Under the pieces are notes generated by a model, which was given only the letters and a program-made list of their open reading frames with translations, did not search any database and had not been told where the DNA came from. From positions 81,701 to 145,700 of the forward strand of contig NZ_PEBK01000003.1 in NCBI RefSeq assembly GCF_002802905.1: a DNA stretch of 64,000 nucleotides, given 5' to 3'. The translations under genes and the position numbers were made by a program. This DNA comes from Bifidobacterium simiarum (lineage in GTDB: Bacteria; Actinomycetota; Actinomycetes; Actinomycetales; Bifidobacteriaceae). Of the stretch, positions 6,981 through 15,938 are shown piece by piece (within the stretch, counting starts at the first letter, position 1; each line of letters begins with the position of its first letter).

Positions 6981-8858
6981 GGACTTGGCGAGGTTGCGCG
7001 GCTTGTCCACGTCGTAGTTCTTCAGCTTGGCCATGTCCATGGCGAACAGCTGCAGCGGCACCACATCCACCAGCGGGCTCATCAGCGTCGGGCACTTCGG
7101 ACGCCAGAACACGACGTCGGCGTAATGCTCCACGTCCTTGTCGCCCTCCTCGGCCACGGCGATGATGTACGCGCCGCGGGCCTTGACCTCCTCGATGCCG
7201 GAGATCACCTTGGCGTGCAGCACGTTGCGGCCGCGTTCCGGCGGCACGATGAACACCACCGGCTCACCCTCGTCCACCAGCGCGATCGGGCCGTGCTTGA
7301 GCTCGCCGGCCGCGAAGCCCTCGGTGAACGTGTAGGCGATCTCCTTGAGCTTCAGCGCGCCCTCAAGCGCCACCGGGTAGCCGACGTGACGACCGAGGAA
7401 CAGGAACGAGTTCGCGTTCACCATGTTCCTGGCGGCCTTGCTGATCGTCTCGGCCTGGGTGTCGAGCACCCACTGGATCTTGCGCGGCATGTCCTTGAGG
7501 CTGGCGAGGATCTGATGGATCTCGTCGCGGAACATCGTGCCCTTGATCTGCGCGAGATACAGGCCCAGCACGTAGGCGGCGGTGATCTGCGCCACGAACG
7601 CCTTCGTGGAGGCCACGGCCACCTCCGGGCCGGCGTGCGTGTACAGCACCGCGTCGGATTCACGCGGAATGGAGGCGCCCTGCGTATTGCAGATGGCCAG
7701 CACCTTCGAACCCTGTTCGCGGGCGTGACGCAGCGCCATCAGCGTGTCCATGGTCTCGCCGGACTGCGAGATCGCCACGACCAGCGTACGCGGGGTGAGG
7801 ATCGGGTCACGGTAACGGAACTCGTGAGCCAGCTCCACCTCCACCGGGATGCGCACCCAGTGCTCGATCGCGTACTTGGCCACCAGACCGGCGTAGCTGG
7901 CCGTGCCGCAGGCGATCACGATGATCTTGTCGATGGCCTTGAAATCATGCTCGTCGATATGCACCTCATCGAGGTTCAGATCGCCGTTCTTGTCGAACCG
8001 GCCGAGCAGGGTACGCTGCACGGCAGCCGGATCCTCGTGGATCTCCTTGTCCATGAACGAATCCCAGCCGCCCTTTTCGGCCGCGGAGGCATCCCAGTCC
8101 ACGGTGTAGGTCTTCGGATCCTCGACGACGTTGCCGTTGAAGTCGGTGACGATCACCTTGTCGGCCGACACGCACACGGCCTGATCCTGATCGATCTCCA
8201 TCGCCTTCTTGGTGTAGGCCACGAACGCGGCCACGTCGGAGCCGAGGAAGTTCTCCCCCTCGCCGAGACCGACAACCAGCGGGGAGTCATGACGGGCGCC
8301 GACGATGATGTCCGGCTGACGGCAGTCGGTGGCGAGGATCGTGAACGCACCCTCGAGCATACGGGCCAGACGACGGACCGCGCGGAACAGATCCGGCTTG
8401 CCCTCGTCGGCGATGATCGTGTCGACGATCTTGCCGAGCAGCTTGGCGGCCACCTCGGTGTCGGTGTTCGACGAGAACCGGTAGCCCTCCGCCTGCAGAT
8501 CGAGACGCAGCTGCGAGGCGTTCTCGATGATGCCGTTATGGATGATGGCGACCTTGCCGTCCATGCTGGTGTGAGGATGGGCGTTCACGTCGCTCGGCAC
8601 GCCATTGGTGGCCCAGCGGGTGTGACCGATGCCCACCGTCGCCAGCGGCATAGGCTTGCGCTCGATGTCCTCGATGAGATTGGAGAGACGGCCCGCCTTC
8701 TTGCGGACCTCCACGTGATCCATGCCGGGTGCCGTCAATGCCACGCCGGCCGAATCATAACCACGATATTCCAGTCGCTTCAGGCCCTGAAGGCAGACCT
8801 CGAGGGGCTTGCCGCACGCCGTTGCGATGTTTCCTGCATATCCAACGATTCCACACAT
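6966..8858 (-). CDS. glmS: Glutamine--fructose-6-phosphate aminotransferase
   Basis: The enzyme makes glucosamine 6-phosphate from fructose 6-phosphate and glutamine, the first step to UDP-GlcNAc for peptidoglycan. It has 630 residues. Cys2 of MCGIVGYAG is the glutaminase nucleophile; the glutaminase domain continues with TRWATNG near residue 75 and HNGIIEN near 105. Two SIS domains follow (TASYAGLVAKYAIE and SQSGETMDTL in the first; LGRHVGYPVALEGALKLKEI in the second), and the protein ends in the conserved DKPRNLAKSVTVE. There is no glmS ribozyme upstream; the 5' region is ordinary and then repeat DNA. The terminal codons are repeated downstream. Confidence 0.96.
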   Translation of the reverse strand: MCGIVGYAGNIATACGKPLEVCLQGLKRLEYRGYDSAGVALTAPGMDHVEVRKKAGRLSNLIEDIERKPMPLATVGIGHTRWATNGVPSDVNAHPHTSMDGKVAIIHNGIIENASQLRLDLQAEGYRFSSNTDTEVAAKLLGKIVDTIIADEGKPDLFRAVRRLARMLEGAFTILATDCRQPDIIVGARHDSPLVVGLGEGENFLGSDVAAFVAYTKKAMEIDQDQAVCVSADKVIVTDFNGNVVEDPKTYTVDWDASAAEKGGWDSFMDKEIHEDPAAVQRTLLGRFDKNGDLNLDEVHIDEHDFKAIDKIIVIACGTASYAGLVAKYAIEHWVRIPVEVELAHEFRYRDPILTPRTLVVAISQSGETMDTLMALRHAREQGSKVLAICNTQGASIPRESDAVLYTHAGPEVAVASTKAFVAQITAAYVLGLYLAQIKGTMFRDEIHQILASLKDMPRKIQWVLDTQAETISKAARNMVNANSFLFLGRHVGYPVALEGALKLKEIAYTFTEGFAAGELKHGPIALVDEGEPVVFIVPPERGRNVLHAKVISGIEEVKARGAYIIAVAEEGDKDVEHYADVVFWRPKCPTLMSPLVDVVPLQLFAMDMAKLKNYDVDKPRNLAKSVTVE

Positions 8859-8986
8859 GGAACCCTAGTGTATGAGACGAATGTTGCCTATGCCCCAAGC
8901 AAAACGCCCACCTTGGCCGAACCTATACAAGGTGGACGTCACAGAGTGTCTGCGCTTCGCTGAGAGCGGCCTGCGGCATGTGCCTT

Positions 8987-9132
8987 CCGATACACTCAGG
9001 GCCGTTCGGCCGCGGCTAGGGACGCGACAGGCAACGGCATACGTCACTCGATACACTCAGGGCCGTTCGGCCTCGCTCCGAGGTTTGCTCGCACAGCGTA
9101 GCAAACCTCTACGCTGCCTACGATCGAGCAAC
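8987..9132 (+). repeat. Two copies of the ACTCAGGGCCGTTCGGCC repeat, one with hairpin core
   Basis: CGATACACTCAGGGCCGTTCGGCC occurs at about 8988-9011 and again at 9049-9072. The second copy continues into a stem-loop AGGTTTGCT (9081-9089) / AGCAAACCT (9100-9108) and ends in CTACGATCGAGCAAC. Related copies with different stem sequences lie at 21492-21555, 21604-21648 and 21716-21755. Confidence 0.75.
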
Positions 9133-9164
9133 GCATGCCGCCGCCTGTCGCTTGAAGCGATATG

Positions 9165-9213
9165 GGCTTCCCCTTGAGGGGAAGCTGGCGGCCGCAGGCC
9201 GGCTGATGAGGTG
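9165..9213 (-). repeat. Dispersed CCCTCAGTC/CAGCTTCCCC repeat, reverse orientation
   Basis: GGCTTCCCC-TTGA-GGGGAAGC is followed by TGGCGGCCGCAGGCCGGCTGATGAGG, the reverse complement of the family consensus. Together with the preceding repeat it fills the 465-bp gap between glmS and the ABC ATPase, which holds no gene that I can support. Confidence 0.75.
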
Positions 9214-9281
9214 ACCTTGGCGAAGCCTCCTCCAAACCGCCCGGCGCCCGCCACATAGAAAAGCAGCATCCGGCCGCCCGG

Positions 9282-9330
9282 CGCTCACAGCCGATTACAG
9301 CAACCACAGCCGCTCACAGCCGATTACAGC
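9282..9330 (-). repeat. Direct repeat of the ABC ATPase gene end
   Basis: The 20-mer at 9311-9330, which on the gene strand carries the last codon CTG and the stop TAA, is repeated without change at 9282-9301. Confidence 0.8.
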
Positions 9331-10142
9331 ACGTGCTGGAGGAAGTCCTTGAAGCGCGGCTCGGTGGGGTGATCGATGATTTCGGGGCCGCCCTTCTCCA
9401 CGACGACGCCGCCGTCCATGAACACGATCTGGTCGGCCACCTCGCGGGCGAATCCGATCTCGTGCGTCACGCAGATCATCGTCATGCCGGCGTCGGCCAG
9501 CGAGCGCATCACGTTCAGCACCTCGCCCACGAGCTCCGGGTCCAGTGCGGAGGTCGGCTCGTCGAACAGCATGATGTCGGGGTGCATGGCGAGCGCACGG
9601 GCGATGGCCACGCGCTGCTGCTGACCGCCGGAAAGCTGCGAGGGATAGTAGTCGAGACGCTCGCCGAGGCCTACGCGCTGCAGTTCCTTGACGGCCTCCT
9701 CGCGGGCCTTCGACTTGCTTTCGTGCTTCACATGCACGGGGGCTTCCATCACGTTCTCGAGCGCGGTCATGTGCGGGAACAGGTTGAAGCGCTGGAACAC
9801 CATGCCGAGCTTGGAGCGCTGGCGGGCCACTTCCTTGTCGTCGAGGGTCTGGAGCACTTTCTGCCCGCCCTTGTCGACCTCCTTGTAGCCGATCATCTCG
9901 CCGTCGACCTCGATGCTGCCGCCGGTGAGGGTCTCCAGCTGGTTGATGAGCCTGAGGAACGTGGATTTTCCGGAGCCGGAGGGGCCGAGGATCACGGTGA
10001 CGGTGCCGGGCATGACGGTGAGGTCCACGCCCTTGAGCACGTGCAGCGAGCCGAAGGCCTTGTGCACCTGAGTGGCCTTGACCGCCGGAACGGTCGTGGC
10101 TTGCGAGGCGGTGCCGGCATTGACGTTGGTGTTTTCGGTCAT
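9324..10142 (-). CDS. Amino-acid ABC transporter ATP-binding protein
   Basis: The 272-residue ATPase subunit of a polar amino-acid importer (PAAT/GlnQ group), which drives uptake at the inner face of the membrane. Walker A is [12 protein letters not shown] (about residue 55), the Q-loop [20 protein letters not shown], the signature [15 protein letters not shown] and Walker [15 protein letters not shown], with the switch His in VTHEIGF. An insertion of about 20 residues ([21 protein letters not shown]) before the Q-loop occurs in related actinobacterial members. It is preceded on the same strand by its permease with a 21-bp gap and by the two binding-protein genes, so it is probably the last gene of this operon. 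Confidence 0.92.
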   Translation of the reverse strand: MTENTNVNAGTASQATTVPAVKATQVHKAFGSLHVLKGVDLTVMPGTVTVILGPSGSGKSTFLRLINQLETLTGGSIEVDGEMIGYKEVDKGGQKVLQTLDDKEVARQRSKLGMVFQRFNLFPHMTALENVMEAPVHVKHESKSKAREEAVKELQRVGLGERLDYYPSQLSGGQQQRVAIARALAMHPDIMLFDEPTSALDPELVGEVLNVMRSLADAGMTMICVTHEIGFAREVADQIVFMDGGVVVEKGGPEIIDHPTEPRFKDFLQHVL

Positions 10143-10163
10143 GATCGTATTCTCTCCCCTGCC

Positions 10164-11162
10164 TTATGCGGTCAGCCCGGTGAAGGTGGCCTGATTCATC
10201 TTGTTCACGTCGTCCTTGGGCTCGCCCTCGGACTTGCCCGGATACTTCGGGTCGTACGGCGCACGCTTGCCCTTGGCGTCGGCCGGTCGGGCGTCGAAGC
10301 CCTTGCCGAAGTACTTTTCGAGGCGGGACTGAAGCACCATGAGGATCGAGGTGATGAGCAGATACCAGAAGCAAGCCACGATAAGCAGCGGGATCGGCTT
10401 GTAGATGCGGTTGGCGATGGCGTTGGTGGCGAACTGCAGGTCGAGCGTGAACGGCACGGCCAGCACCAGGGACGTGGTCTTGAGCATGCCGATGGTCTCG
10501 TTGCCGGTGGGCGGGATGATGATGCGCATGGCCTGCGGCAGGATGATGCGGCGCATGATCAGGGAACGACGCATGCCGAGCGCTTCGGCGGCCTCGGCCT
10601 GACCGGGATCGACGGCCTCAAGACCGGCGCGCACGATCTCGGAAAGATAGGCGGCCTCGTTGAGCGCCAGACCGATGACGGCGGCGCGGAACGCGGTGAC
10701 CACGTTCTGCGAGTCCACCGACCAGAATTCGATGGAGGTGAACGGGATGCCGAGGCCGAGCTTCGGCACCAGCACAGAGAACAGGCCCCAGAACACCAGC
10801 TGGGTGTACACAGGGGTTCCGCGGAAGAACCAGATGAAGAACCAGCTCACGCCGCGCAGCACCGGATTGATGGACTTGCGCATCACGGCGAGCAGCACGG
10901 CCAGCACGATGGCGATGACCATGGACAGCACGGTGATCCACAGGGTCCAGCCGATGCCGGCGAGCACGTTCTCGTTGAACAGGTACTTCCACACCACGTC
11001 CCATTCGAACCGTTCGTTGGTCACCATGCCGTAGACCAGCATGACCGCCAGGAACGCGACGATGACGCCGGCCACCACCGGGCCGGGCCGTTTGACCGGC
11101 AATGCGTTGATCCTGTTGGGGATGTTCAGTCCTTCCCCGTCCTTGGTTGTCTTGGCTGCCAT
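10164..11162 (-). CDS. Amino-acid ABC transporter permease
   Basis: A 332-residue HisM/GlnP-type membrane subunit. It has several hydrophobic helices starting with VVAGVIVAFLAVMLVYGMV and WTLWITVLSMVIAIVLAVLLAVM, and the permease EAA loop EIVRAGLEAVDPGQAEAAEALGM that docks to the ATPase. Both N- and C-terminal tails are longer than usual and charged. Start ATG 11162 gives MAAKTTKDGEG; upstream in-frame codons overlap no known domain. It lies between the binding-protein gene (hairpin in the gap) and the ATPase gene, with which it must form one importer. Substrate is not determined by sequence; cystine, glutamate or glutamine are all possible. Confidence 0.9.
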   Translation of the reverse strand: MAAKTTKDGEGLNIPNRINALPVKRPGPVVAGVIVAFLAVMLVYGMVTNERFEWDVVWKYLFNENVLAGIGWTLWITVLSMVIAIVLAVLLAVMRKSINPVLRGVSWFFIWFFRGTPVYTQLVFWGLFSVLVPKLGLGIPFTSIEFWSVDSQNVVTAFRAAVIGLALNEAAYLSEIVRAGLEAVDPGQAEAAEALGMRRSLIMRRIILPQAMRIIIPPTGNETIGMLKTTSLVLAVPFTLDLQFATNAIANRIYKPIPLLIVACFWYLLITSILMVLQSRLEKYFGKGFDARPADAKGKRAPYDPKYPGKSEGEPKDDVNKMNQATFTGLTA

Positions 11163-11257
11163 AAGCGTGATCTTTCTTCTCTCTGTACTGATCGGCGCCG
11201 GCACCGGTCGTTTGCCGACCGTGCCGTGCCGTTGCTGTCTATGCCGTTACAACGGAG

Positions 11258-11296
11258 TCATCCAAGACACTACCGCAAGGGCGGTGTCTTGGATGA
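11258..11296 (-). terminator. Strong hairpin between binding-protein and permease genes
   Basis: Perfect 13-bp arms TCATCCAAGACAC (11258-11270) and GTGTCTTGGATGA (11284-11296) enclose a 13-base loop. There is no long T-run on the gene strand. In ABC importers such a hairpin commonly stabilises or partly terminates the message so that binding protein is made in excess over the membrane parts; that role is inferred here. Confidence 0.65.
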
Positions 11297-11343
11297 CGAT
11301 ATTCCGTAATGGGTGCGATCCAGCTCCCGGAAACGAGACGGAA

Positions 11344-12288
11344 TCAGGATTCGACCGCGGGATTGATCTCGGCCTTGTCGATGGCGCCGGAGGAGACGCC
11401 CCAGGTGTCGAGGATCTTCTTGTAGGTGCCGTCGTCCATGAGCTTCTGGACGGCCTTCTGCACGGCTTCGGCGGTCTTGGTGTCGCCCTTCTTGATCGCC
11501 ACGGCCTCGGGGGTCACGCCGACGTCCTCGCCGAGGGCCTCAAGCGTGTCGCCGGTCTGCTTGATCGCGTAGCCGGCCACCGGGGTGTCGGCGTAGAAGA
11601 TGTCGGCCTTGCCGGAGGCGACGGCGGTGGTCACGTCGGTCTGCAGCTTGGAGGACTGGATGTCGATGCTGCTCTTGCCGGCGGCCTTGCACGCGTCGTT
11701 GGCCTTGTTGATCTCCTCCTCCTGCGTGGTGCCGGTCTGCACGGCCACCTTCTTGCCGCACAGGTCGGAGCTGTCGATCTTCGACGGGTTGCCCTTCTTC
11801 ACCACGAAGGTGGAGCCGGCCTTGAGGTAGGTGACGAAGTCGACGGCCTCAAGACGTTCCTTGGTGACGGTGAACGAGGAGATGCCGATGTCGTACTTGG
11901 AGCCGACCGACGGGATGATCGAGTCGAAGGTGGCGGTGACGGTTTCGGGCTTGAGACCGAATTCGGCGGCCAGCGCCTTGGTGAGGTCGACGTCGAAGCC
12001 GACGGGGGTCTTGCCGTCCTCGGCGAGGAATTCGGCCGGGGCGTACGAGGTGTCAGTGCCGACCTTGAGCACGCCGTCGCTCTTGACGGAGTCGGGCAGC
12101 AGGGCGGCCAGCTCGTCGTCCTTCTTGATCGAGCTGGTGTCGAAGCCCTGGGTGCTCGACGACTTCGACGAACCGTCGGAGCTGGAGGTGTCGGCGGAAT
12201 CGGAAGTGCCGCAGGCGGCCATGGAGAACAGCGTGGCGGCGGCGATGGAGGCCGCGGCGAGCGCCTTGATGCGAGTCGTGAATGACAT
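11344..12288 (-). CDS. Amino-acid ABC transporter substrate-binding lipoprotein (1)
   Basis: A 314-residue solute-binding protein of family 3 (SBP_bac_3). A signal peptide ends in a lipobox (LFSMAAC) with acylated Cys near residue 26, followed by a Ser/Asp-rich tether and the binding domain from about residue 75 (VLKVGTDTSYAPAEFLAEDGKTPVGFDVDLTKALA). The ligand-contact pattern KVAVQTGTTQEEE lies near 185. It is the nearest binding protein to the permease and ATPase genes. AGAGGAAG lies before ATG 12288. It is about half identical to the next gene upstream, so the pair arose by duplication and may widen the substrate range. Confidence 0.92.
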   Translation of the reverse strand: MSFTTRIKALAAASIAAATLFSMAACGTSDSADTSSSDGSSKSSSTQGFDTSSIKKDDELAALLPDSVKSDGVLKVGTDTSYAPAEFLAEDGKTPVGFDVDLTKALAAEFGLKPETVTATFDSIIPSVGSKYDIGISSFTVTKERLEAVDFVTYLKAGSTFVVKKGNPSKIDSSDLCGKKVAVQTGTTQEEEINKANDACKAAGKSSIDIQSSKLQTDVTTAVASGKADIFYADTPVAGYAIKQTGDTLEALGEDVGVTPEAVAIKKGDTKTAEAVQKAVQKLMDDGTYKKILDTWGVSSGAIDKAEINPAVES

Positions 12289-12606
12289 GGGATCTTCCTC
12301 TCAGGATTGTTCCTAATCCGCTTTTGAAAGTAAGAGCGCAATGTCACGAACGCGTTACCAACCAAATATTTTGGACGGCCCAGCCAAAATTCCGTGGACG
12401 GTGGGAGACGGAGGAGACGGAGAAGCCGCACATCGCACATGGCGGGAACCGAAAGATCGAGGGTGCGGCCGTCATGCAAGGCTCGACCACCCCTCAGTCA
12501 GCCTTACGGCGGCCAGCTCCCGCCAGCGGGAGCGAAGTGCTCCAACATGACCCGTCAGACCCGCAGCACACCCCGTCCCGCCGACGGGGATGGCCGGACG
12601 ACGCCG
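12289..12606. other. 318-bp gap between the two binding-protein genes
   Basis: Contains one dispersed repeat (12488-12533: CCCCTCAGTCAGCCTTACGG, then GGCCAGCTCCC-GCCAGC-GGGAG) and an AT-richer stretch at 12355-12395 (CCAAATATTTTGG palindrome at 12361-12373) that may belong to the promoter of the downstream gene. I see no gene here. Confidence 0.6.
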
Positions 12607-13521
12607 CTACGCCTCGGTGTCGGGGTTGACCTCGGGCTTGTCGATCATCGCGCCTTCGACGCCCCAAGCCTTCATGATGCCCTCGTAGGTGCCGTCCGCC
12701 ATGAGCTTCTCGATCGCCGCGGTCATCGCCTTCACCGTGGCCTCGTCGCCCTTGCGGATGGCTACGCCCATCGGCTGCACGCCCTCGTTCTCACCGAGCA
12801 CCTGCAGCTGGCCGTCGGTCTGCGCCACCGCGTAACCGGTCACCGGGGTGTCGGCGTAGAACATCTCGACCCTGCCGGCCACCACGGCGGTGGTCACGTC
12901 GCTCTGGTTGCGGTACGGCAGCAGTTCGATGGCCTTGGCACCCTTGGCCTTGCACTCGTCCTGTGCCTTGTACATCTCGGTCTCGCCGACCGTGCCCACC
13001 TGCACGGCGATGCGCCGGCCGCACAGATCGGTGGTGTTCGCATGCGTGGGGTTGCCCTTGCGCACGGCGAAGGTGAGGCCGGCCTTCGCGTAGGTGACGA
13101 AGTCCACGGCCTCGATGCGTTCCTTGTTCACGGTGAATCCGGAGATGCCGACGTCGTACTTGGAGCCCACGGCGGGGATGATCGAATCGAAGGTGGCGTT
13201 CTGCACGTCGAGCTCGAGGCCGAACAGCTTGGCCAGCGCCCGGTCGAGGTCGATCTCGTAGCCGACCGGGGTCTTGCCGTCGGCCGCCAGGAACTCGGCG
13301 GGCGCGTAGGTGACGTTCACGCCGACGGTGAACTTGCCGTCCTTGGTGATCGACTCGGGCAGCATCGCGGCGATCTTCTCGTCCTTGGTGACGGACGAGA
13401 CGTCGTAGCTTCGGGCGATGTCCGGATCGACCCCGGTGCTGTCGGTGGTTCCGCACCCCGCCAAAGGTGCGGCAAGCAGAATTGTCAAGGCCATGGCCGC
13501 CAAGGATTTCACTCTTCTCAT
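12607..13521 (-). CDS. Amino-acid ABC transporter substrate-binding lipoprotein (2)
   Basis: A 304-residue family-3 solute-binding lipoprotein paralogous to the preceding one. The lipobox LAAPLAGC places the acylated Cys near residue 23. The binding domain begins near 60 with GKFTVGVNVTYAPAEFLAADGKTPVGYEIDLDRALA, and RIAVQVGTVGETEM matches the paralog. It lies 318 bp upstream of the other binding-protein gene with a repeat in between, so it may have its own promoter. It has no permease or ATPase of its own nearby and presumably feeds the same permease/ATPase. Confidence 0.9.
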   Translation of the reverse strand: MRRVKSLAAMALTILLAAPLAGCGTTDSTGVDPDIARSYDVSSVTKDEKIAAMLPESITKDGKFTVGVNVTYAPAEFLAADGKTPVGYEIDLDRALAKLFGLELDVQNATFDSIIPAVGSKYDVGISGFTVNKERIEAVDFVTYAKAGLTFAVRKGNPTHANTTDLCGRRIAVQVGTVGETEMYKAQDECKAKGAKAIELLPYRNQSDVTTAVVAGRVEMFYADTPVTGYAVAQTDGQLQVLGENEGVQPMGVAIRKGDEATVKAMTAAIEKLMADGTYEGIMKAWGVEGAMIDKPEVNPDTEA

Positions 13522-13674
13522 AGGTGCCTATGGTAACCAGAATGTGTTTCCACGCAACCAGCCAAAGCGGCGTGGCGGAATACGGGGCCTGTGCCGAGAC
13601 GTTCGTGCCGGACGAGGGCCGGCGTCATGTGCCGAACGTCAGTGCCGCACATGCCGGACGCCCGCCCCGCCGGA

Positions 13675-14175
13675 TCAGTGCCGCAGGTTGCGCAGGCGCA
13701 TCACGCGCTGGGCCTCGCGCTTGTCCTGGGCCTCGCGCAGCGCCTGACGCTTGTCGTATTCACGCTTGCCTCGGGCCAGCGCGATCTCCGCCTTCACCCG
13801 GCCGTCCTTGAAATACAGGCTGAGCGGAATGATCGTATAGCCCTTGGCTTCGGTCTGACGCGCCAGCTTGTCGATCTGCTGGGCGTGCAGCAGCAGCTTG
13901 CGCTTGCGCTTGGGCGCGTGGTTCGTCCAGGTGCCGTTGAGGTATTCGGGGATGTTGGCGTTCTCGAGCCAGATCTCGCCGCGTCGGTCGATGGAGACGA
14001 ACGCCTCGGCCAGCGAGGCGTGGCCCTCGCGCAATGACTTCACTTCCGTGCCCGACAGGACGATGCCGGCCTCAAGCCGGTCCTCGATCTCATAGTCGTG
14101 ACGGGCCCTGCGATTCACCGCGATGGGCTTCGTTCCCTGCTCGCGCTTGTCCTGCTTCGTCTGCTTGGCTGCCAT
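13675..14175 (-). CDS. smpB: SsrA-binding protein SmpB
   Basis: SmpB binds tmRNA and brings it to stalled ribosomes for trans-translation. The 166-residue protein has the family core: [40 protein letters not shown] near the N terminus, YKLxx-like loop [23 protein letters not shown], and the basic C-terminal tail that enters the mRNA channel. Start ATG 14175 has a strong AAGGAGG eight bases upstream. The tmRNA gene itself is not in this window. It is encoded downstream of the CHAP hydrolase and ftsEX, a common actinobacterial order. Confidence 0.95.
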   Translation of the reverse strand: MAAKQTKQDKREQGTKPIAVNRRARHDYEIEDRLEAGIVLSGTEVKSLREGHASLAEAFVSIDRRGEIWLENANIPEYLNGTWTNHAPKRKRKLLLHAQQIDKLARQTEAKGYTIIPLSLYFKDGRVKAEIALARGKREYDKRQALREAQDKREAQRVMRLRNLRH

Positions 14176-14191
14176 ACGGGCCTCCTTTCTC

Positions 14192-14230
14192 TCTTCTGTT
14201 GTGATCTTCTGTTGTGATCCTCTGCTGTGA
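14192..14230 (-). repeat. Three 13-bp tandem repeats in the smpB leader
   Basis: On the minus strand TCACAACAGAAGA occurs twice exactly and once with two changes, ending just before the smpB ribosome-binding site. It is likely in the 5' untranslated region, and may be a regulator or slippage site. Confidence 0.7.
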
Positions 14231-14236
14231 CAAATA

Positions 14237-14288
14237 TACGGTGCCTTATGGTCGTTTTTCGCTTGGATAACGACCATAAGGCACCGTA
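14237..14288. terminator. Perfect 20-bp stem-loop between the CHAP gene and smpB
   Basis: Arms TACGGTGCCTTATGGTCGTT (14237-14256) and the complement (14269-14288) enclose a 12-base loop with TTTCGC. On the minus strand it is followed by TATATTTGTC. It may end the CHAP transcript, or the TATATT may be the smpB -10 box placed at its edge. Confidence 0.65.
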
Positions 14289-14347
14289 GATTCCGGATTT
14301 CGGGGTTTTACGCAGCCGATTCAGCAGCCGATTCGGCAGCCGATCGA

Positions 14348-15832
14348 TCAGTAGTGGACGTACTGGTGGTCGGGGGCGTCGTACAGGGTGTCCCAGTGGA
14401 CGCCGCCCTGCCAGATCGAACCGCTTTCGGAGACCAGAATCGAACCGTCGGAGTTGATGCGTTCCACGATCGCGACATGGCCGTAGATCGGGCTGTGGCC
14501 GTCCTGACCGGCGCGGAACACCATCACGGCGCCGACGTGCGGCGTGTTGTTCACCAGATAGCCGAGGCTGCGGGCCGAATTGCCCCAGTCCTGACCGTTG
14601 CCGAGGTAGGAGCCGACCGGCAGACTCAGCTGGCCGCGACGGATGTAGGCCCACCAGGTGCACTGGCTCCACGGATAGGCGTTGCCCACGTTGCCGGTGG
14701 AGTGTCCGTAGCAGTAGGAGGAGCCCTGCGGGCAGTTGCCGGGCACGGAGTAGTTCATGCCCGAGGCGGTGGCACCGCTGTTGACCGAGGACGAGCCGGA
14801 CGAGGAGCCGGATGACGAGCCACCCGACGACGAGCCCGACGAACTGCCGCCGGACGAGGAACCACCCGAGGAAGATCCACCCGACGAGGCCGCCGTGTTC
14901 GAGCTGCCGGACGAGGGACGCGTGCTGCCCTGGCTGCCGCCGGTCGCGCTGATCTGCTGGCTGGCGCTCAGCTTGGCGCGCTGCGCGGCGAGCTGCTGGT
15001 TGTAGGCGTCGATCTGCGACTGCATCATCACGATCTGCGCGGCTTCCTTGGCCGAGGCCGAGGTGAGCTGGCTCTGCTGGGATTCCAGATACGCGCGCTG
15101 CTGGTTGCCCTTGTCGCGCAGGGCGTTGAGCTCGGCGGTCTTGGCCTGCGCGTCGCTGGCCGCCTGCTTGGCGTTCGCCGCATTGGTCTCGGCCTGTGCC
15201 TTGAGCGAGGCGATCTGCTTTTCGATGGCCGCCAGACGGTCCTTGCGGTTCATCTGCGTGCTCTTGGCGGAGGCCGCGTCGCTGGCCGCCGCGTTCTCGG
15301 AGCGGGTGACCGCGGCCGAGGACTGCATCGACTCGATGAAGTCGTTGGTGTTCTTCGCACCGGTCACCATGCTCATGGTGTCGGTGGCGTTGGAGCCGTG
15401 GAAGCTGTCACGGGCCACCTGCGCGACCGCGGCATGCGCGTCGTCGTAGTCCTCGCCGGTCTCCTTGATCTTCTGTTCGAGATCGGACTTGTCCTTCTGG
15501 GCGGCCTCGAGACGCGAGGCGGCCGCCTCGGCCTCCTGCTGGGCCTGTTCGGCCTCGTTCTGGGCCTGCTCGGCCGCCTTCTCCGCGGCCGGGATCTGGT
15601 TGGTGGTCAGATCGTTGAGTTCGACGATCTTGTCGGCCAGATCGGACTTCACACCGGCGAGCTGGCTTTCCAGATCGGCCTTCTTGGCCTTGCTCGCCGC
15701 CAGATCGCTGTACGAGGGCACGGCCTGGGCCTGATCCGCCGGAGCCGACACGGCCGCCACGGCCATGGACGCGGTCAACGCCAGGCAGGAGACGACCCCC
15801 AGAATCATCTTGCTTTTGCGTAACGCAATCAT
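14348..15832 (-). CDS. Secreted coiled-coil CHAP-domain peptidoglycan hydrolase (PcsB-like)
   Basis: A 494-residue exported cell-wall hydrolase. A signal peptide (about 1-38, ending AQA) is followed by a long Ala/Gln/Lys-rich coiled coil (about 45-280), a Ser/Gly linker made of SSGGSSSG repeats (about 310-350) and a C-terminal CHAP domain with the catalytic Cys in SQCTWWAYIRRG and His in YGHVAIVERI. This architecture matches streptococcal PcsB, whose coiled coil is contacted by FtsX. The gene follows ftsE-ftsX directly, which supports the same partnership at division. ATG 15832 is chosen because GGAGG is eight bases away. Cleavage specificity (amidase or endopeptidase) is not evident from sequence. 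Confidence 0.88.
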   Translation of the reverse strand: MIALRKSKMILGVVSCLALTASMAVAAVSAPADQAQAVPSYSDLAASKAKKADLESQLAGVKSDLADKIVELNDLTTNQIPAAEKAAEQAQNEAEQAQQEAEAAASRLEAAQKDKSDLEQKIKETGEDYDDAHAAVAQVARDSFHGSNATDTMSMVTGAKNTNDFIESMQSSAAVTRSENAAASDAASAKSTQMNRKDRLAAIEKQIASLKAQAETNAANAKQAASDAQAKTAELNALRDKGNQQRAYLESQQSQLTSASAKEAAQIVMMQSQIDAYNQQLAAQRAKLSASQQISATGGSQGSTRPSSGSSNTAASSGGSSSGGSSSGGSSSGSSSGGSSSGSSSGSSSVNSGATASGMNYSVPGNCPQGSSYCYGHSTGNVGNAYPWSQCTWWAYIRRGQLSLPVGSYLGNGQDWGNSARSLGYLVNNTPHVGAVMVFRAGQDGHSPIYGHVAIVERINSDGSILVSESGSIWQGGVHWDTLYDAPDHQYVHY

Positions 15833-15938
15833 GTGTTCATCCTCCAAGTATCAGTGCGGCCCACCTTAACACACGAGTCTGTGGGCCCCGACGGAAAATC
15901 GCCACGGACTGAAGCGGCCCGTGGCGATGTGAGCGAAA

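Noticed and set aside
6780-8860. Long open frames opposite glmS, infB, ftsE-prfB and the ribosomal genes
   Set aside because: They are antisense frames produced by high-GC codon use; they have no family motifs, and the minus-strand genes are certain.
8859-9323. glmS ribozyme or other riboswitch around glmS
   Set aside because: The 5' side of glmS has no ribozyme core and the space holds only dispersed repeats.
13522-13674. tmRNA gene beside smpB
   Set aside because: The 153-bp gap is too short for ssrA and has none of its conserved ends; the other side of smpB holds repeats and a hairpin.
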